This document shows positions 16,305 through 27,700 of a stretch of 64,000 nucleotides of DNA, piece after piece (position 1 is the first letter of the stretch; every line of letters starts with the position of its first letter). Below the pieces are notes generated by a model. The model worked only from the letters and a program-made list of their open reading frames with translations, ran no database searches and was not told the origin of the DNA. The DNA is from Deltaproteobacteria bacterium (GTDB lineage Bacteria > Desulfobacterota > DSM-4660 > Desulfatiglandales > HGW-15): assembly GCA_019310485.1 (NCBI GenBank), contig JAFDEF010000016.1:1-64000 (forward strand), read 5' to 3'. The translations under genes and the position numbers were made by a program.

Positions 16305-16884
16305 ACTGGGTGAACTTCACTTTGGGAGCTGCCTGCTTTTCTTTCGGGACCTTGAAAAATGTTGCCTTTTTAAAGCCGAACATACCGGCTACAAGATTGA
16401 TGGGGAAGCGGCGAATAGCAATGTTATACGCCTTGACAGCCTCGTTGTAACGCCGCCTTTCAACCGCAATTCGATTTTCTGTGCCTGCAAGTTCATCCTG
16501 CAATCTGATGAAATTGGTGTTGGCTTTCAGCTCCGGATAACGCTCCACCACAACCAGCAGGCGCGAAAGAGCTGCAGAGAGCTGGCTGTTTGCCCTGATC
16601 TTTTCATCAATATTGGTTGCGCCTGCCACTTTGGCACGCGCTTCAGTTACCTTTATAAATACATCCTTTTCGTGAGCCGCATAACCCTTCACGGTCTCCA
16701 CATAATTTGGAATCAGGTCGTAGCGGCGCTGAAGCTGGTTTTCCACCTGTGCCCATGCTGCTTTCACTTCTTCATCCATGCGCACGAGGCTGTTGTATGT
16801 TCCTTTCAGGTAAAGAAACGGCACTAGGATAACTACAACAATTATGCCTATTATGATAAGCAAGTTTTTTTGCCTGCTGCTCAT
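16303..16884 (-). CDS. lemA: LemA family membrane protein
   Basis: 193 aa. One N-terminal transmembrane helix (about residues 7-26), then the LemA helical domain: YNSLVRMDEEVKAAWAQVEN, QLQRRYDLIPNYVETVKGYA, NQ-type heptads, and RRRYNEAVKAYNIAIRRFP near the C-terminus. It is predicted to be anchored with the helical domain exposed. Molecular function of the family is unsettled. It is 1 bp after the nucleotidyltransferase gene and third in a minus-strand unit with the TPM-domain gene; LemA next to TPM-domain proteins is a frequent pairing. Confidence 0.9.
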   Translation of the reverse strand: MSSRQKNLLIIIGIIVVVILVPFLYLKGTYNSLVRMDEEVKAAWAQVENQLQRRYDLIPNYVETVKGYAAHEKDVFIKVTEARAKVAGATNIDEKIRANSQLSAALSRLLVVVERYPELKANTNFIRLQDELAGTENRIAVERRRYNEAVKAYNIAIRRFPINLVAGMFGFKKATFFKVPKEKQAAPKVKFTQ

Positions 16885-16885
16885 T

Positions 16886-17617
16886 TTATCCCCCTATTGA
16901 ATCCACCAATTTTGACAGCTTACGAACTTCTTTTAAGTAATTTCCATATATTATCTTAATTTCTTCATCGGTTGGTTTAATTTTATCCTGCTTTATATCA
17001 AGCAATTTTTCAAAAAGACTGGAATCCAGGGACAAAGCCTGGCAAGCATTCTGAACTATTTTTCGCATTTCGGAAGGCGGTTCTTCGCCTTTGAGGAAGA
17101 GCAAGGCCCTGAAAATTGCAATAAAAGCGCGGATGGATTGAGTAATAACTTGTCTGAGGTTTTTCCCCTTGCCGGCACTTTCTATGTAGGCCTGGCGCAA
17201 AAGGGTAAGCTTCCCCTTTATCTCCCTCTCGCACTGGAGACGAACATGTTTGGTGTCAAATGAAAGGGTCTTCAGGATATCGTCTCCGTATACTGTAATA
17301 TGATTGTGCTTGAAATTGAGATATTCGATAGGAAATGTATCTGTAGAAGTTTCAACGTAAAACCGCGTAAGAAAAAGTGGCGTGGCTACCTTTCGTTTTT
17401 TCCATCTCTCAACAGTTTTGAAGGCCCTGTCAAGATGATCAATCCCTTGCTCAGAAAGAACGATCATGAAATTGATGTCGGATTTTCCGGCCACATACTC
17501 GCTGCCCGCAGCACTACCGTAAAGGATAATGCTTTCAAGCTCCTGCCCAAACAAGCTCTTATAATCTTGCACGATTTCCTCAAATATCTCTCTTGGATCA
17601 TTGATAGCCTTTGTCAT
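16886..17617 (-). CDS. Nucleotidyltransferase-fold protein with altered metal motif
   Basis: 243 aa. The N-terminal part has the polymerase-beta-like nucleotidyltransferase motif: ILYGSAAGSEYVAGKSDIN, i.e. GS followed by D-x-N where active members usually have D-x-D or D-x-E. The rest is helical, with no membrane segment. Such domains transfer NMP groups or act as antitoxins or regulators. The Asn replacing a metal-binding Asp may reduce or abolish catalysis. It lies between the TPM and LemA genes, 80 bp after the former and 1 bp before the latter. Similar insertions occur in deltaproteobacteria as far as I recall; the function is unknown. Confidence 0.7.
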   Translation of the reverse strand: MTKAINDPREIFEEIVQDYKSLFGQELESIILYGSAAGSEYVAGKSDINFMIVLSEQGIDHLDRAFKTVERWKKRKVATPLFLTRFYVETSTDTFPIEYLNFKHNHITVYGDDILKTLSFDTKHVRLQCEREIKGKLTLLRQAYIESAGKGKNLRQVITQSIRAFIAIFRALLFLKGEEPPSEMRKIVQNACQALSLDSSLFEKLLDIKQDKIKPTDEEIKIIYGNYLKEVRKLSKLVDSIGG

Positions 17618-17697
17618 ACACTCCGTCCTTTCTTGCCTTCTGCTGGCGGGGGGAACCTTCAGTCTATGGACCTGCTTTTTGCGGAAAGCTTAGCAAA

Positions 17698-18504
17698 CTA
17701 AAAGCCTCCTCCGGCGCCGCCGCCGCCGCTCATCCCACTGCCAAAGCCCCCGAAACCGCCTCCAAAGCCGCCGAATCCGCTGCCAAAGCCGCCCCCGTAA
17801 CCCGAGCCATAACCTCTTCCCCCTCCCATAAAGAAGGGCAGAAAAAGGAGCCAGGATCCTCCGCGGCGCCGGGATGAAAGGGCAAAAATCAAGAAAATGA
17901 AAATAAGAAAAGGGAGGAAAGGCAGCGCAGAACGTGTTTTTTGGGGAGGGGGCTTGGGGGTGGGGAGCTGTCCTGTCAGTTTTACCCCTGCATCTTTTGC
18001 TATGATCTGTGAAATGGCGGCAGCACCGTAAAACAAACCCTCGCCAAAGCGGTTTTTCTGAAAATAGGGAATCATGTGACGGTCGCGAATCTCACCCACA
18101 AGCCCGTCTGGCAATATGCCTTCAACCCCGTAGCCTGTTTCGATTCGCATTTTTCGCTCTTTGATGGTAACAAATATGAGCACCCCCTTGTCTACGCCTT
18201 TTTGCCCTATTCCCCAGGTGCTGTAAAGACGATTCACATAGTCATTGTATTCTGCTCCGCCTATATCAGGCATTGTAACCACAACCACCGGCACCTTGGT
18301 TTTTTGGTAGAGCTCACCGGTGATTGCGAGGATCTTTTGCTCGTATTCCCGGGGGATTACATTCGCGAAATCATTAACCAATCCGCGAGGCTTTGGAAAG
18401 GGTCTTTCCGCCCCGCAGGGTGCTGCGCAAATTGCAAGAAGCAGCAAAGCGAGTGCTGAAAAAATTACAGGCTTTATCCTAGATTTTTGAAAGCTCAAAA
18501 GCAC
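17698..18504 (-). CDS. TPM-domain (YgcG-type) membrane protein with Gly-rich tail
   Basis: 268 aa. A signal peptide (about residues 1-32, ending near APCGAE) precedes a TPM domain (about 38-165) with GLVNDFANVIP, KVPVVVVTMPDIGG, and MRIETGYGVEGILPDGLVGEI. A transmembrane helix follows at about 193-210, then an Arg-rich turn and a Gly/Ser/Phe low-complexity tail ending GGGGAGGGF. The TPM domain faces the periplasm in relatives, which have been tied to membrane-protein maintenance; some plant members have phosphatase activity. It is first gene of the TPM, nucleotidyltransferase, lemA unit. Confidence 0.88.
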   Translation of the reverse strand: MLLSFQKSRIKPVIFSALALLLLAICAAPCGAERPFPKPRGLVNDFANVIPREYEQKILAITGELYQKTKVPVVVVTMPDIGGAEYNDYVNRLYSTWGIGQKGVDKGVLIFVTIKERKMRIETGYGVEGILPDGLVGEIRDRHMIPYFQKNRFGEGLFYGAAAISQIIAKDAGVKLTGQLPTPKPPPQKTRSALPFLPFLIFIFLIFALSSRRRGGSWLLFLPFFMGGGRGYGSGYGGGFGSGFGGFGGGFGGFGSGMSGGGGAGGGF

Positions 18505-18834
18505 TTACTCCTGAATGTTATCATTTCTTTGTTAAATACTTTGGATAAGTTCCTTTGTCAATGATTCTTGGAAAAGGCCTTCCTTTTGATGAGGAGATCT
18601 CATGCCGAATCACTCTTGCCTTAAGTCTGCTGGCTAATTGCTGAAACTTTTCTGCGCTGTATGCCACAGCCTTTTGCATTGAAGCGTTAGGGGATGTTCA
18701 GATGAAGCGAAACGAGCTTGAATAGCGAGATGCAATTCTGTATGATGCACGCTCAAAACAACTGCCTTTGGGCGGCGTATCCATTTCCCTTGTTTGGTCT
18801 CTCAGGGATTTGGTTTGCAAGGAGGATGTTATCA
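18505..18834. other. Divergent intergenic region, TPM unit / glycosyltransferases
   Basis: 330 bp between the divergent TPM gene and the first glycosyltransferase. An open frame extends upstream of the glycosyltransferase to 18718 but has no ribosome site or family-like residues. No strong promoter or hairpin stands out. Confidence 0.45.
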
Positions 18835-20127
18835 ATGGGTGAGAGGGCATTCAGGGTTCGAAACATCGGCTTCATTTCAACGAGGATTGCGGGCACAGAT
18901 GGAGTCTCGCTTGAAATAACAAAATGGGCTCAGGTTCTTGAGAGAAACGGGTTCAGGTGTTTTTACCTGGCAGGGGAATGTGATCGTGAAAAAGAAAGGT
19001 GTCTGCTGGTTAATGAGGCCCATTTCCTTCATCCGGAAATCGAAAAAATTACCGCTCAATGTTTTGGCCAGAGAACCAGGCCAAGAGAAATCAGCCGCAG
19101 GATTCATGATCTGCGAGTTTATTTCAAGGAAGAGATTTATGAGTTTGTAAAGCGCTTTGAGATTGATCTCATAATCGCTGAGAATGTGCTGGCGATTCCA
19201 TTGAACATCCCGCTTGGCCTTGCTCTTGTTGAATTCATAGCTGAGAGTGGAATTCCAACCATTGCCCACCATCACGATTTTTCCTGGGAAAGGGATAGGT
19301 TCCTCATAAACAGCGTTGAAGATTACCTCTCTTTTGCATTTCCACCAAACCTGCCCGGTATCAGGCATGCCGTCATCAACTCGATTGCAAGTCATCAGTT
19401 GAGCTACCGAAAAGGCATATCAAATACTATTGTTCCGAACGTGTATGATTTTGCTACCCCGCCTCCTGCCTGGTCGGATAGTTGCAAGGAGCTGCGTGAG
19501 GAAGTTGGCCTGGATGAAAAAGATGTTTTTGTGCTTCAACCCACACGCATTGTGCCTCGCAAGTGGATTGAAAGGAGCGTTGAAATAGTCAACCTGATGA
19601 TGCTCCGGAAGCCCGTGCTCGTGGTATCTCATTCCGCAGAAGATGAAGGTGACGTCTACTACAGGCGGGTCAGCGAATATGCTCACAACCTTGGTGTCAA
19701 ATTGGTATCCATCGAACACCTGGTTGGCGAAAACGCGAGTTCAGGAGGGGAAGGTGGCAAGAGATATACTATCAGTGATGTCTACCATTGTGCGGATCTT
19801 GTCTGCTATCCTTCCGGCTACGAAGGTTTTGGGAATGCTTTTCTCGAGGCAATTTACCACCGCAAGCCGATTGTGGTCAACAGGTACTCCATATATGTTG
19901 TTGATATTGAACCCAAAGGCTTTGATGTTATCAGTATCGAAGGGTTTGTGAGCAGCGACACCATCCGCAAGATTTACGAAGTCTTGAACGATGAGGAGAG
20001 GCGGGAAGAAATGACCCGGAGAAACTACGAGCTCGGGAAGAAACATTTTTCATACGAGGTGCTCGAACGTCTTCTTCTTCATATGGTGGGTGGACTTGAA
20101 AGGCAATCCGAGAGCCAGGAAAAATGA
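18835..20127 (+). CDS. Glycosyltransferase family 4-like protein
   Basis: 430 aa from ATG 18835 (AAGGAGG at 18819-18825). The N-terminal half starts RNIGFISTRIAGTDGVSLEI, the acceptor-side pattern of GT4 retaining transferases; HHHDFSWERD follows mid-domain. The donor-side half has QPTRIVPRKWIERSVEI and YEGFGNAFLEAIYHRKPIVV, containing the E-x7-E motif of GT-B enzymes. No signal or membrane helix. It overlaps the second glycosyltransferase by 4 nt (ATGA). Donor and acceptor are unknown; proximity to the inositol cluster, two units away, may or may not matter. Confidence 0.85.
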   Translation: MGERAFRVRNIGFISTRIAGTDGVSLEITKWAQVLERNGFRCFYLAGECDREKERCLLVNEAHFLHPEIEKITAQCFGQRTRPREISRRIHDLRVYFKEEIYEFVKRFEIDLIIAENVLAIPLNIPLGLALVEFIAESGIPTIAHHHDFSWERDRFLINSVEDYLSFAFPPNLPGIRHAVINSIASHQLSYRKGISNTIVPNVYDFATPPPAWSDSCKELREEVGLDEKDVFVLQPTRIVPRKWIERSVEIVNLMMLRKPVLVVSHSAEDEGDVYYRRVSEYAHNLGVKLVSIEHLVGENASSGGEGGKRYTISDVYHCADLVCYPSGYEGFGNAFLEAIYHRKPIVVNRYSIYVVDIEPKGFDVISIEGFVSSDTIRKIYEVLNDEERREEMTRRNYELGKKHFSYEVLERLLLHMVGGLERQSESQEK

Positions 20128-21377
20128 AATACAATATTGCGCTCCTTCATTACTCATGCCCCCCGGTAGTCGGCGGGGTGGAGGAAATCGTCCGGCAGCA
20201 GGCCTTTCTGCTCAGCCGGTTTTTTCATAAGGTGAAAGTGTTTGCAGGCGATGGAGGACAGTTTTCCGACACCCATGAAATCGAAATCAACCCACTTCTT
20301 GGATCCAGGAACAGGCAGGTGATTAGAGCACAAACCCTCAGCTCAGAAGGTCAGCCTGAAAAGCTGGAGCGTCTCAGCACCAGGATTTACGATTACCTGG
20401 TGAGGGCTCTGAGGGGTTTTGATATCCTGATCGCCCACAATGTCCTGACCATGCCCTTTAATTTACCGCTTTCCGCTGCACTACACCGAATCAGCCAGGA
20501 GGGCAAACTACCGATCATAAGCTGGAATCACGATTCTCCCTATTTTTATCCCGATTATCCAAAGCACCTGGATTTTTTTCCGTGGAACATTCTGAAAAGG
20601 GCATATGCAGGGATAAGCTATGTGGCAATTTCAGAGAGCAGGAGAAAAATGTTTGAAGAGCTTTACGGGCACAGGAAAAACCTGTATGTGGTTCCCAATG
20701 GAATAGATCCTATCCAGTTTTTTCATCTTGATCCTACCACGGTCAGGCTCATCCAGGAAGAGCGGCTTTTTGAGGCTGATTTTCTCATGGTTCAACCATC
20801 GCGCCTTCATCCAAGAAAAAATATGGAGCTTTCAATTCGTGTCACAAAAGCCCTGCACGAGCTTGGGTTCAAATCAAGAATGCTTATCACAGGTGCCCAT
20901 GATCCTCATGAGCCAAAGAGTCTGGGCTACCACCGCAAGTTAAGAGATCTGGCCCGAACCCTCGGAGTTCAGAAAGACGTTCTTATCATTGCTGAGTATG
21001 TCTTTAAGAGCGGGGAGAAACTTGCAGCAGACCGCATAACGATAAGGGATCTGTACTTGATCTCCGATATGCTTTTCTTGCCGAGCTTTCAGGAGGGGTT
21101 TGGCATTCCTCTGCTTGAGTCCGGAATGATTAAGCTCCCTATAGTTTGCTCCAGAATTCCGCCATTCCTGGAGATAGGCGGAGACTCGGTCTGTACCTTT
21201 GAACTGAGTGACAGCCCTGAAAAGATAGCGCAGAAGATTCTGGAGTTTTACAGGAACTTGAAACCGGCCCATATGTTTCGAAAGGTAATGCGCGATTTTG
21301 TATGGGATAACATATACAAAACAAGGCTGTTGCCGTTGTTGAATCATGCGGTGGCGTTACACAAGACCGGCTCTTGA
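20124..21377 (+). CDS. Glycosyltransferase family 4 protein
   Basis: 417 aa. It starts IALLHYSCPPVVGGVEEIVR, a classic GT4 N-terminus, with SWNHDSPYFYPDYP mid-domain. The donor half has VVPNGIDP, QPSRLHPRKNMELSIRV and SFQEGFGIPLLESGMIKLPIV with the E-x7-E motif. The ATG overlaps the previous gene's stop, so both are made together in fixed ratio, as for transferases adding successive sugars. Related pairs build glycosides and oligosaccharides; the product is not deducible here. Confidence 0.88.
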   Translation: MKYNIALLHYSCPPVVGGVEEIVRQQAFLLSRFFHKVKVFAGDGGQFSDTHEIEINPLLGSRNRQVIRAQTLSSEGQPEKLERLSTRIYDYLVRALRGFDILIAHNVLTMPFNLPLSAALHRISQEGKLPIISWNHDSPYFYPDYPKHLDFFPWNILKRAYAGISYVAISESRRKMFEELYGHRKNLYVVPNGIDPIQFFHLDPTTVRLIQEERLFEADFLMVQPSRLHPRKNMELSIRVTKALHELGFKSRMLITGAHDPHEPKSLGYHRKLRDLARTLGVQKDVLIIAEYVFKSGEKLAADRITIRDLYLISDMLFLPSFQEGFGIPLLESGMIKLPIVCSRIPPFLEIGGDSVCTFELSDSPEKIAQKILEFYRNLKPAHMFRKVMRDFVWDNIYKTRLLPLLNHAVALHKTGS

Positions 21378-21387
21378 GGGAAAAATC

Positions 21388-21403
21388 AAGAGGCAACCTC
21401 TTT
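21388..21403. terminator. Short hairpin between convergent genes
   Basis: AAGAGG, CAA, CCTCTT, then TTC on the plus strand; the symmetrical arms also give T-rich ends on the minus strand. Short stem, so weak evidence for a bidirectional terminator after the glycosyltransferases and the small gene at 21408. Confidence 0.3.
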
Positions 21404-21407
21404 CTGG

Positions 21408-21620
21408 CTATGCCCTTTCTGCAATTTCTTCCGGGGTGAAGCAAGCTGTGCAGTTTTTTCCCCACACCGAGTATGTATTATTTTCTTTGTAAGGCTTGAG
21501 GAAAACATAGCCATCTTTCATAAGGTTTTTCAGGACCAGTACCGGGAGGGCATTTCCTTCAACTTCCACCTTTTCGTGATCTTCTTTGCCTGCAACCAAT
21601 TCCTTGAGTTTCATTTTCAT
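21408..21620 (-). CDS. Small hypothetical protein
   Basis: 70 aa, unrecognised. It starts KMKLKELVAGKEDHEKVEVE and ends WGKNCTACFTPEEIAERA, with a CxxC pair near the C-terminus that might bind metal or be redox-active. AGGGAGG lies about 10 nt upstream on the minus strand (GAGGGAGGCCC). It is convergent with the glycosyltransferase genes and monocistronic. Confidence 0.55.
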   Translation of the reverse strand: MKMKLKELVAGKEDHEKVEVEGNALPVLVLKNLMKDGYVFLKPYKENNTYSVWGKNCTACFTPEEIAERA

Positions 21621-22311
21621 AAAAAGGGCCTCCCTCTGAAAATTTCTACCGGAAAAAACTCAATGGGCTTTTGCAGCCTCAGCCTGGCTGTATGACAAGA
21701 ATAAACATACAGCGGCTCCATGTCAAGACAGCAGGGAACCCCTAAATGCGCATCAATTTTTGGTTTGTCTTGCAAAACCAAATGCCTTGGGGGAAACCCC
21801 TGATCGGCTGTCAAGCGATCATCTTTTCGGAAATGTTAGAGATCAAGCCCCCAAACTCGCTGCGTTTTCTTTGGCAGCGTGTGATAAAGGAAACTTTGAT
21901 ATCTCCCGATTCAATCGGGGTTGGCTCAATTTGACTGTCGATCTGCGGCAGTGGCTACCCTGTAAGTTCATCGGTGCTTTTTCACGGGAGTCATTTAAAT
22001 ATTGAGATTTCATGCATGCAGAGGGTCTTGACAAATCGGAAAGCGTGCTTATATTTTTGCCAAAATTTAATTTAGCAACGTAAAATCAAGGACTTAGCTT
22101 TAGCTTGCTTGGGATTGAGAGTCTCGGAGACGTCAAGGAGTAAGAAAGTAGCTTTGCTTAAAAGTATTTGTCTGTATGCAGAACTTCTACAAGGAATTCC
22201 TGAAAAGGCCCGCCATTGCCGCGATCCGCGCACAAGGACTTATCACGCACACCGCCCCTGCACATTGCAGCAGGGGTTTATCTGTATAAATTATTAAGGA
22301 GGTTTTGTGAG
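21621..22311. other. Long intergenic region before groES
   Basis: 691 bp with no supported gene. It contains a short hairpin (CCCGAT at 21905-21910 with ATCGGG at 21914-21919) and the promoter candidate at 22028-22055. No CIRCE element (TTAGCACTC with GAGTGCTAA) is present, so HrcA control of groE by that site is not supported. The last 20 bp hold the groES ribosome site AAGGAGG. Confidence 0.5.
22028..22055 (+). promoter_or_regulatory. Candidate sigma-70 promoter for groES-groEL
   Basis: TTGACA (22028-22033), a 16-bp spacer and TATATT (22050-22055), about 250 bp before groES. The long leader that would result is unusual. No sigma-32-type sequence was recognised. Confidence 0.4.
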
Positions 22312-22599
22312 ATGAAGATACGACCATTGAATGACAGAGTGCTTGTTTTGAGGATCGAGGAAGAGGAGAAGACTTCCGGGGGTATTATTATTCCTGACAC
22401 TGCTAAAGAAAAACCCCAGGAGGGAAAGGTGATCGCAGTTGGTTCAGGTAAGATGAGCGAGAACGGCGGTCGTCTGCCTCTGGACGTCAAAGCCGGGGAT
22501 AGGGTGCTTTTTGGCAAGTATGCTGGAAATGAGATTAAGATAGATGGGGTGGAGCACCTGATAATGAGAGAGGATGATATCCTGGCAATTATAGAATAA
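22312..22599 (+). CDS. groES: Co-chaperonin GroES
   Basis: 95 aa, the normal size. It begins [36 protein letters not shown], here read in parts: the RPLNDRV start, the mobile loop TSGGIIIPD and the [13 protein letters not shown] block are diagnostic. It forms the heptameric lid of GroEL in the cytosol. ATG 22312 follows AAGGAGG by 9 nt. groEL starts 24 bp after its stop, so they form the usual operon. Confidence 0.97.
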   Translation: MKIRPLNDRVLVLRIEEEEKTSGGIIIPDTAKEKPQEGKVIAVGSGKMSENGGRLPLDVKAGDRVLFGKYAGNEIKIDGVEHLIMREDDILAIIE

Positions 22600-22617
22600 G
22601 CTAGGGAGGAGGTATAG

Positions 22618-24249
<1,632 letters not shown>

Positions 24250-24264
24250 TGGCGCACTGAGTAA

Positions 24265-24303
24265 AAAGCCCGGGCAGAGCACATGGCCTGTCCGGGCTTT
24301 CTA
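24265..24303 (+). terminator. Rho-independent terminator of groES-groEL
   Basis: A 13-bp stem (AAAGCCCGGGCAG at 24265-24277 with CTGTCCGGGCTTT at 24288-24300, one G-U) and a 10-nt loop, ending in TTTCT. It sits 16 bp after groEL. Confidence 0.88.
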
Positions 24304-24336
24304 GAATTTGGAGCCGATCGTTTTTAGTATACCCCT

Positions 24337-24711
24337 ATGAGTGAGGATATAGGAGATAGCGAACTGAAGGCTGAGCTTGAGAGAAAGCATTTCGCAAGGA
24401 CGGCCCTGGTTGCTGCGTCTCTGGGCGTGGAGGAGGAAGAACTTCGTGAACTGCAATTGGAAGCAATCTGGCAGATGTCGGCGGAGTTCAGAAACGCCCC
24501 GGGCACGAAGTCCCTTTCGGAGAAGTACGGATTTTCAAAAAAGGAAGTGGATGAGTTCCTCAGAGCCCGTGCAGAACAGAAAAGAAAAGCAGGCGAGCAC
24601 AAAGTCCTTGAACCATGCTACGACCAGGGTACCGGTCGATATCTAGATTTTGATGAATGGGAACAACGCCTGATCAGAAACTGGGATAAGCTTTCGCTAT
24701 CCAGGCACTAA
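24337..24711 (+). CDS. Conserved-looking hypothetical protein
   Basis: 124 aa, mostly helical and charged: an N-terminal LERKHFARTALVAASLGVEEEE segment, SLSEKYGFSKKEVDEFLRAR in the middle (helix-turn-helix-like), and CYDQGTGRYLDFDEWEQRLI near the end. I do not recognise a family. Its stop overlaps the stop of hrpA by 4 bp in convergent orientation. No obvious ribosome site precedes the ATG (24337), which lies only 34 bp after the groEL terminator. Confidence 0.55.
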   Translation: MSEDIGDSELKAELERKHFARTALVAASLGVEEEELRELQLEAIWQMSAEFRNAPGTKSLSEKYGFSKKEVDEFLRARAEQKRKAGEHKVLEPCYDQGTGRYLDFDEWEQRLIRNWDKLSLSRH

Positions 24712-27700
24712 GCCATTCTTTTTATCTCTTCTATTCTTTTTCCCAGCCTTTTTTCGGAAACAGGGAACGCTGTTTTGAGGTTCTGGGCGAACAACGACAC
24801 CTTGAATTCTTCAAGTGCCCAGCGGAAGTCTTCAATGGCGAGCCTTTTCTCCGTTGAAGAGTGGCGGGTGAGACTGGCCAACATTTTGTCAAAAGCTTGC
24901 ACAAAAGGCCGCGCCCGGTTCATTTTGGCCGAGTCTTTGGCCGGATCATTTGAGCCTCTCTCTGCTCTTATCCGTATGGCTTTCAGGTAGCGTGGAAGGT
25001 GGGGCAATCTTTCCACTGGGTAGAAATCGAGAAAGTTTTGTGGAACCAGGGAGTCTAGTTCTTTTTGTAAAGCGTTACAGAGGTCCAGAACCGCACTGTT
25101 TGATTTGTTTGAGGCTTCGGTTGATTGGAGTCTCATTGCAGTTCTCCAATACTCCTCGGCTATTGTGATCACGTGGTCCCTGAGTTCTTTCCCCTTTTCA
25201 AACATGTCCACACGCACACTATCAGCATAAGCATGGAAAGCTTCAGGCGTGCGTATGTTTTTTTGAAAGATCTCTTTTAAGAGACGTTCAAGTATGGCGT
25301 TTTCAATAACCTTGGCTCCCCCAAAGTATGAGGAATACTGTTCCGCGCCCTCTGGCAGAGTAATGGATCTTTTCAGAAACTTAATATCCTTTGCAAGGTG
25401 AAGACGTAAAAGGGCCTGAACTCCTTCTCTGTGTGATTTTAATGCCTCGTCCCGTGCTTGGAAAAGCTCAACACGTATGCCTCCCTCGCGCTGTTGAAGG
25501 GCAGGGTAAGCAACAAGCCGGGAGCCAAAGGAAATTCTTTCGGGCAGTGGACCAAAATCCCAGCTTGTGATATGCGTTCTTTCCCACTTTTCCCTCGCTC
25601 TCCTCCAGGCAAGTGAATCCCTGTTCGCGCTTTTGGCAGAAAGCAGTTCAACAAGTGAGCGCAAATCCCTGCCCCCGTGAATTTCTTTACCTGTGCTGTC
25701 AATGACAGAGATGCGGATTTTCAGGTGCTCAGGAATGTTCACCTCCTTGAGAACAGATGCAGGGATGTCAACACCGAACTCTTGATGTATAAACTCGGAA
25801 AGCGAACTCAGCAAGGGTCGGTTTTCTTGCCTCATCTCCTTCACTATGACTTCCACTGTATTATTCACAGGGACTAGCTTTTTCCTGTATCTTTTCGGCA
25901 GACCCTTTATCAGGGCAGTTATCTTTTCACGCACCAGGCCGGGCAAAATCCACTCCAGTTGTTCAGCTGAAATTTCAGAGAGGAGGCCGAGGGGTACTTG
26001 AAGGGTCGGGCCATCCTGCTCTTCCCCGGGAGCAAACTTGTAGGATACCTTATAATCCCTTTTTCCAATGCGTACCATGTCGGGAAACATTTCCAGCTCT
26101 TCCCGCATGGGCTCTCTGACAAGGATTTGCTCTTCTTTCAGCCTCAGGAATCTATCATTTCCTTTTTCTGCAATCGCTTTTTTTAAAGCATTCGTGTCGC
26201 AGACGCCTCTGAGGTTCTTGGAGTAGAAATCAGCTATCACATCCTGACCCACTAGCATATCCCGGCGCCTCAGTTTGTCTTCTATACGAGATACTTCTTT
26301 AAGGAGTTTCATGTTATGCTCCAAAAAGGAGAAGGATCCCTTGATATTACTCTCAACAAGCGCGGATTGAACAAATATTTTATGAGCTTCCTTTTGACTG
26401 ATTGGTGCGTAGCGAACCTTTCTGCCAGTCACAATCGGCAAACCAAAGAGCGTGACTTTTTCAAAAGCCTGCACTTCGCCTCGATTTTTTTCCCAGTGAG
26501 GGTCATAGTAGCTGGATTTACACAAGTCTGCACCCAGGGTTTCCAGCCATTTGGGATCGATCTTGGCGACAGTTCTGGCAAAAAGGCGGGACGTTCTTAC
26601 TATTTCCGCAGCCACAATCCACGACGGGGCCTTGTTAAAGAGGGAGGAACCAGGAAAAATCATGATTTCCCTGCCTCGTGTTCCTTGATAAAGATTCTTT
26701 TCTTTCTTGGTACATATATTGGATAGGAAACCGCTCAAGATGGAGCGGTGAATCCGGTCGTAGAGGGGGGCTTCTTTCTTCCCCTGACTCCCGGCCGGGC
26801 GCAGGGGTATTCTGTGTTCCCTCAAAATTCCCGTTATTTGTTCGTAGGTATACACCCATTCGCGCATACGGTTAAAGGAGAGGAAATTGGCTTTGCAAAA
26901 TTTCCTCATTTTGTTTTGCGTCTTCAGAGATTCCCACTCTCGGTGGTACCTGTTCCATATATTCAATAGCGTAATAAAGTCGGAATCGTTATCCTTGAAT
27001 GGAGCATGCATTTGGTCGGCCTGGTCTGCCTTTTCAGCAGGCCTTTCTCTGGGGTCCTGGATGCTCAAAGCAGAGGCAATAACAGCCACCTCCTTGACGC
27101 ATTCTTCTTTCTTGGCCTCAACGATGATTCTTGAAATGCGAGGGTCCAATGGCATTCGAGCCATCAAGCGTCCAATATCAGTCAGGGTGTAATTTGGGCC
27201 CTTTTTCTTGATTGCCCCCAATTCGAGCAGGAGATCAAACCCATCTTTAATCCTTCTGGTGCTTGGCCTGTCCAGAAATGGGAATGCGGAAGGGTCGCCG
27301 AGGTTCAATGAAATCATCCGGAGGATCACTTCAGCCAAGTTCGATCTCAGGATCTCGGGAGAGGTAAAAGCGGGACGAGACTCGTAGTCTTCTCTGGAGT
27401 AAAGCCTGATGCACACACCATCCTGGGTGCGGCCGCAACGTCCCTTTCTCTGCTCAGCGCTACTTTGGGAGATTGGCTTAACGGGGAGGCTGGTAGTGCG
27501 TGTTCTGGGGAGGTACTCCAAGATTCTCGCAAGCCCTGTATCAATGACATACTTGATTCCCGGAATCGTGAGAGATGTTTCAGCCACGTTGGTTGCCACC
27601 ACGATCTTGGGACCTGTTTTTGAATAGATTCTTTCTTGCTCTGATGCGGGAAGTCTGGCGAAAAAAGGCAAGACAGCAGTATCAGGGAAGTTTCTCCCCT

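Noticed and set aside
21621-22311. CIRCE element for HrcA before groES
   Set aside because: Neither TTAGCACTC nor its partner is present; only partial TTAGC strings occur.
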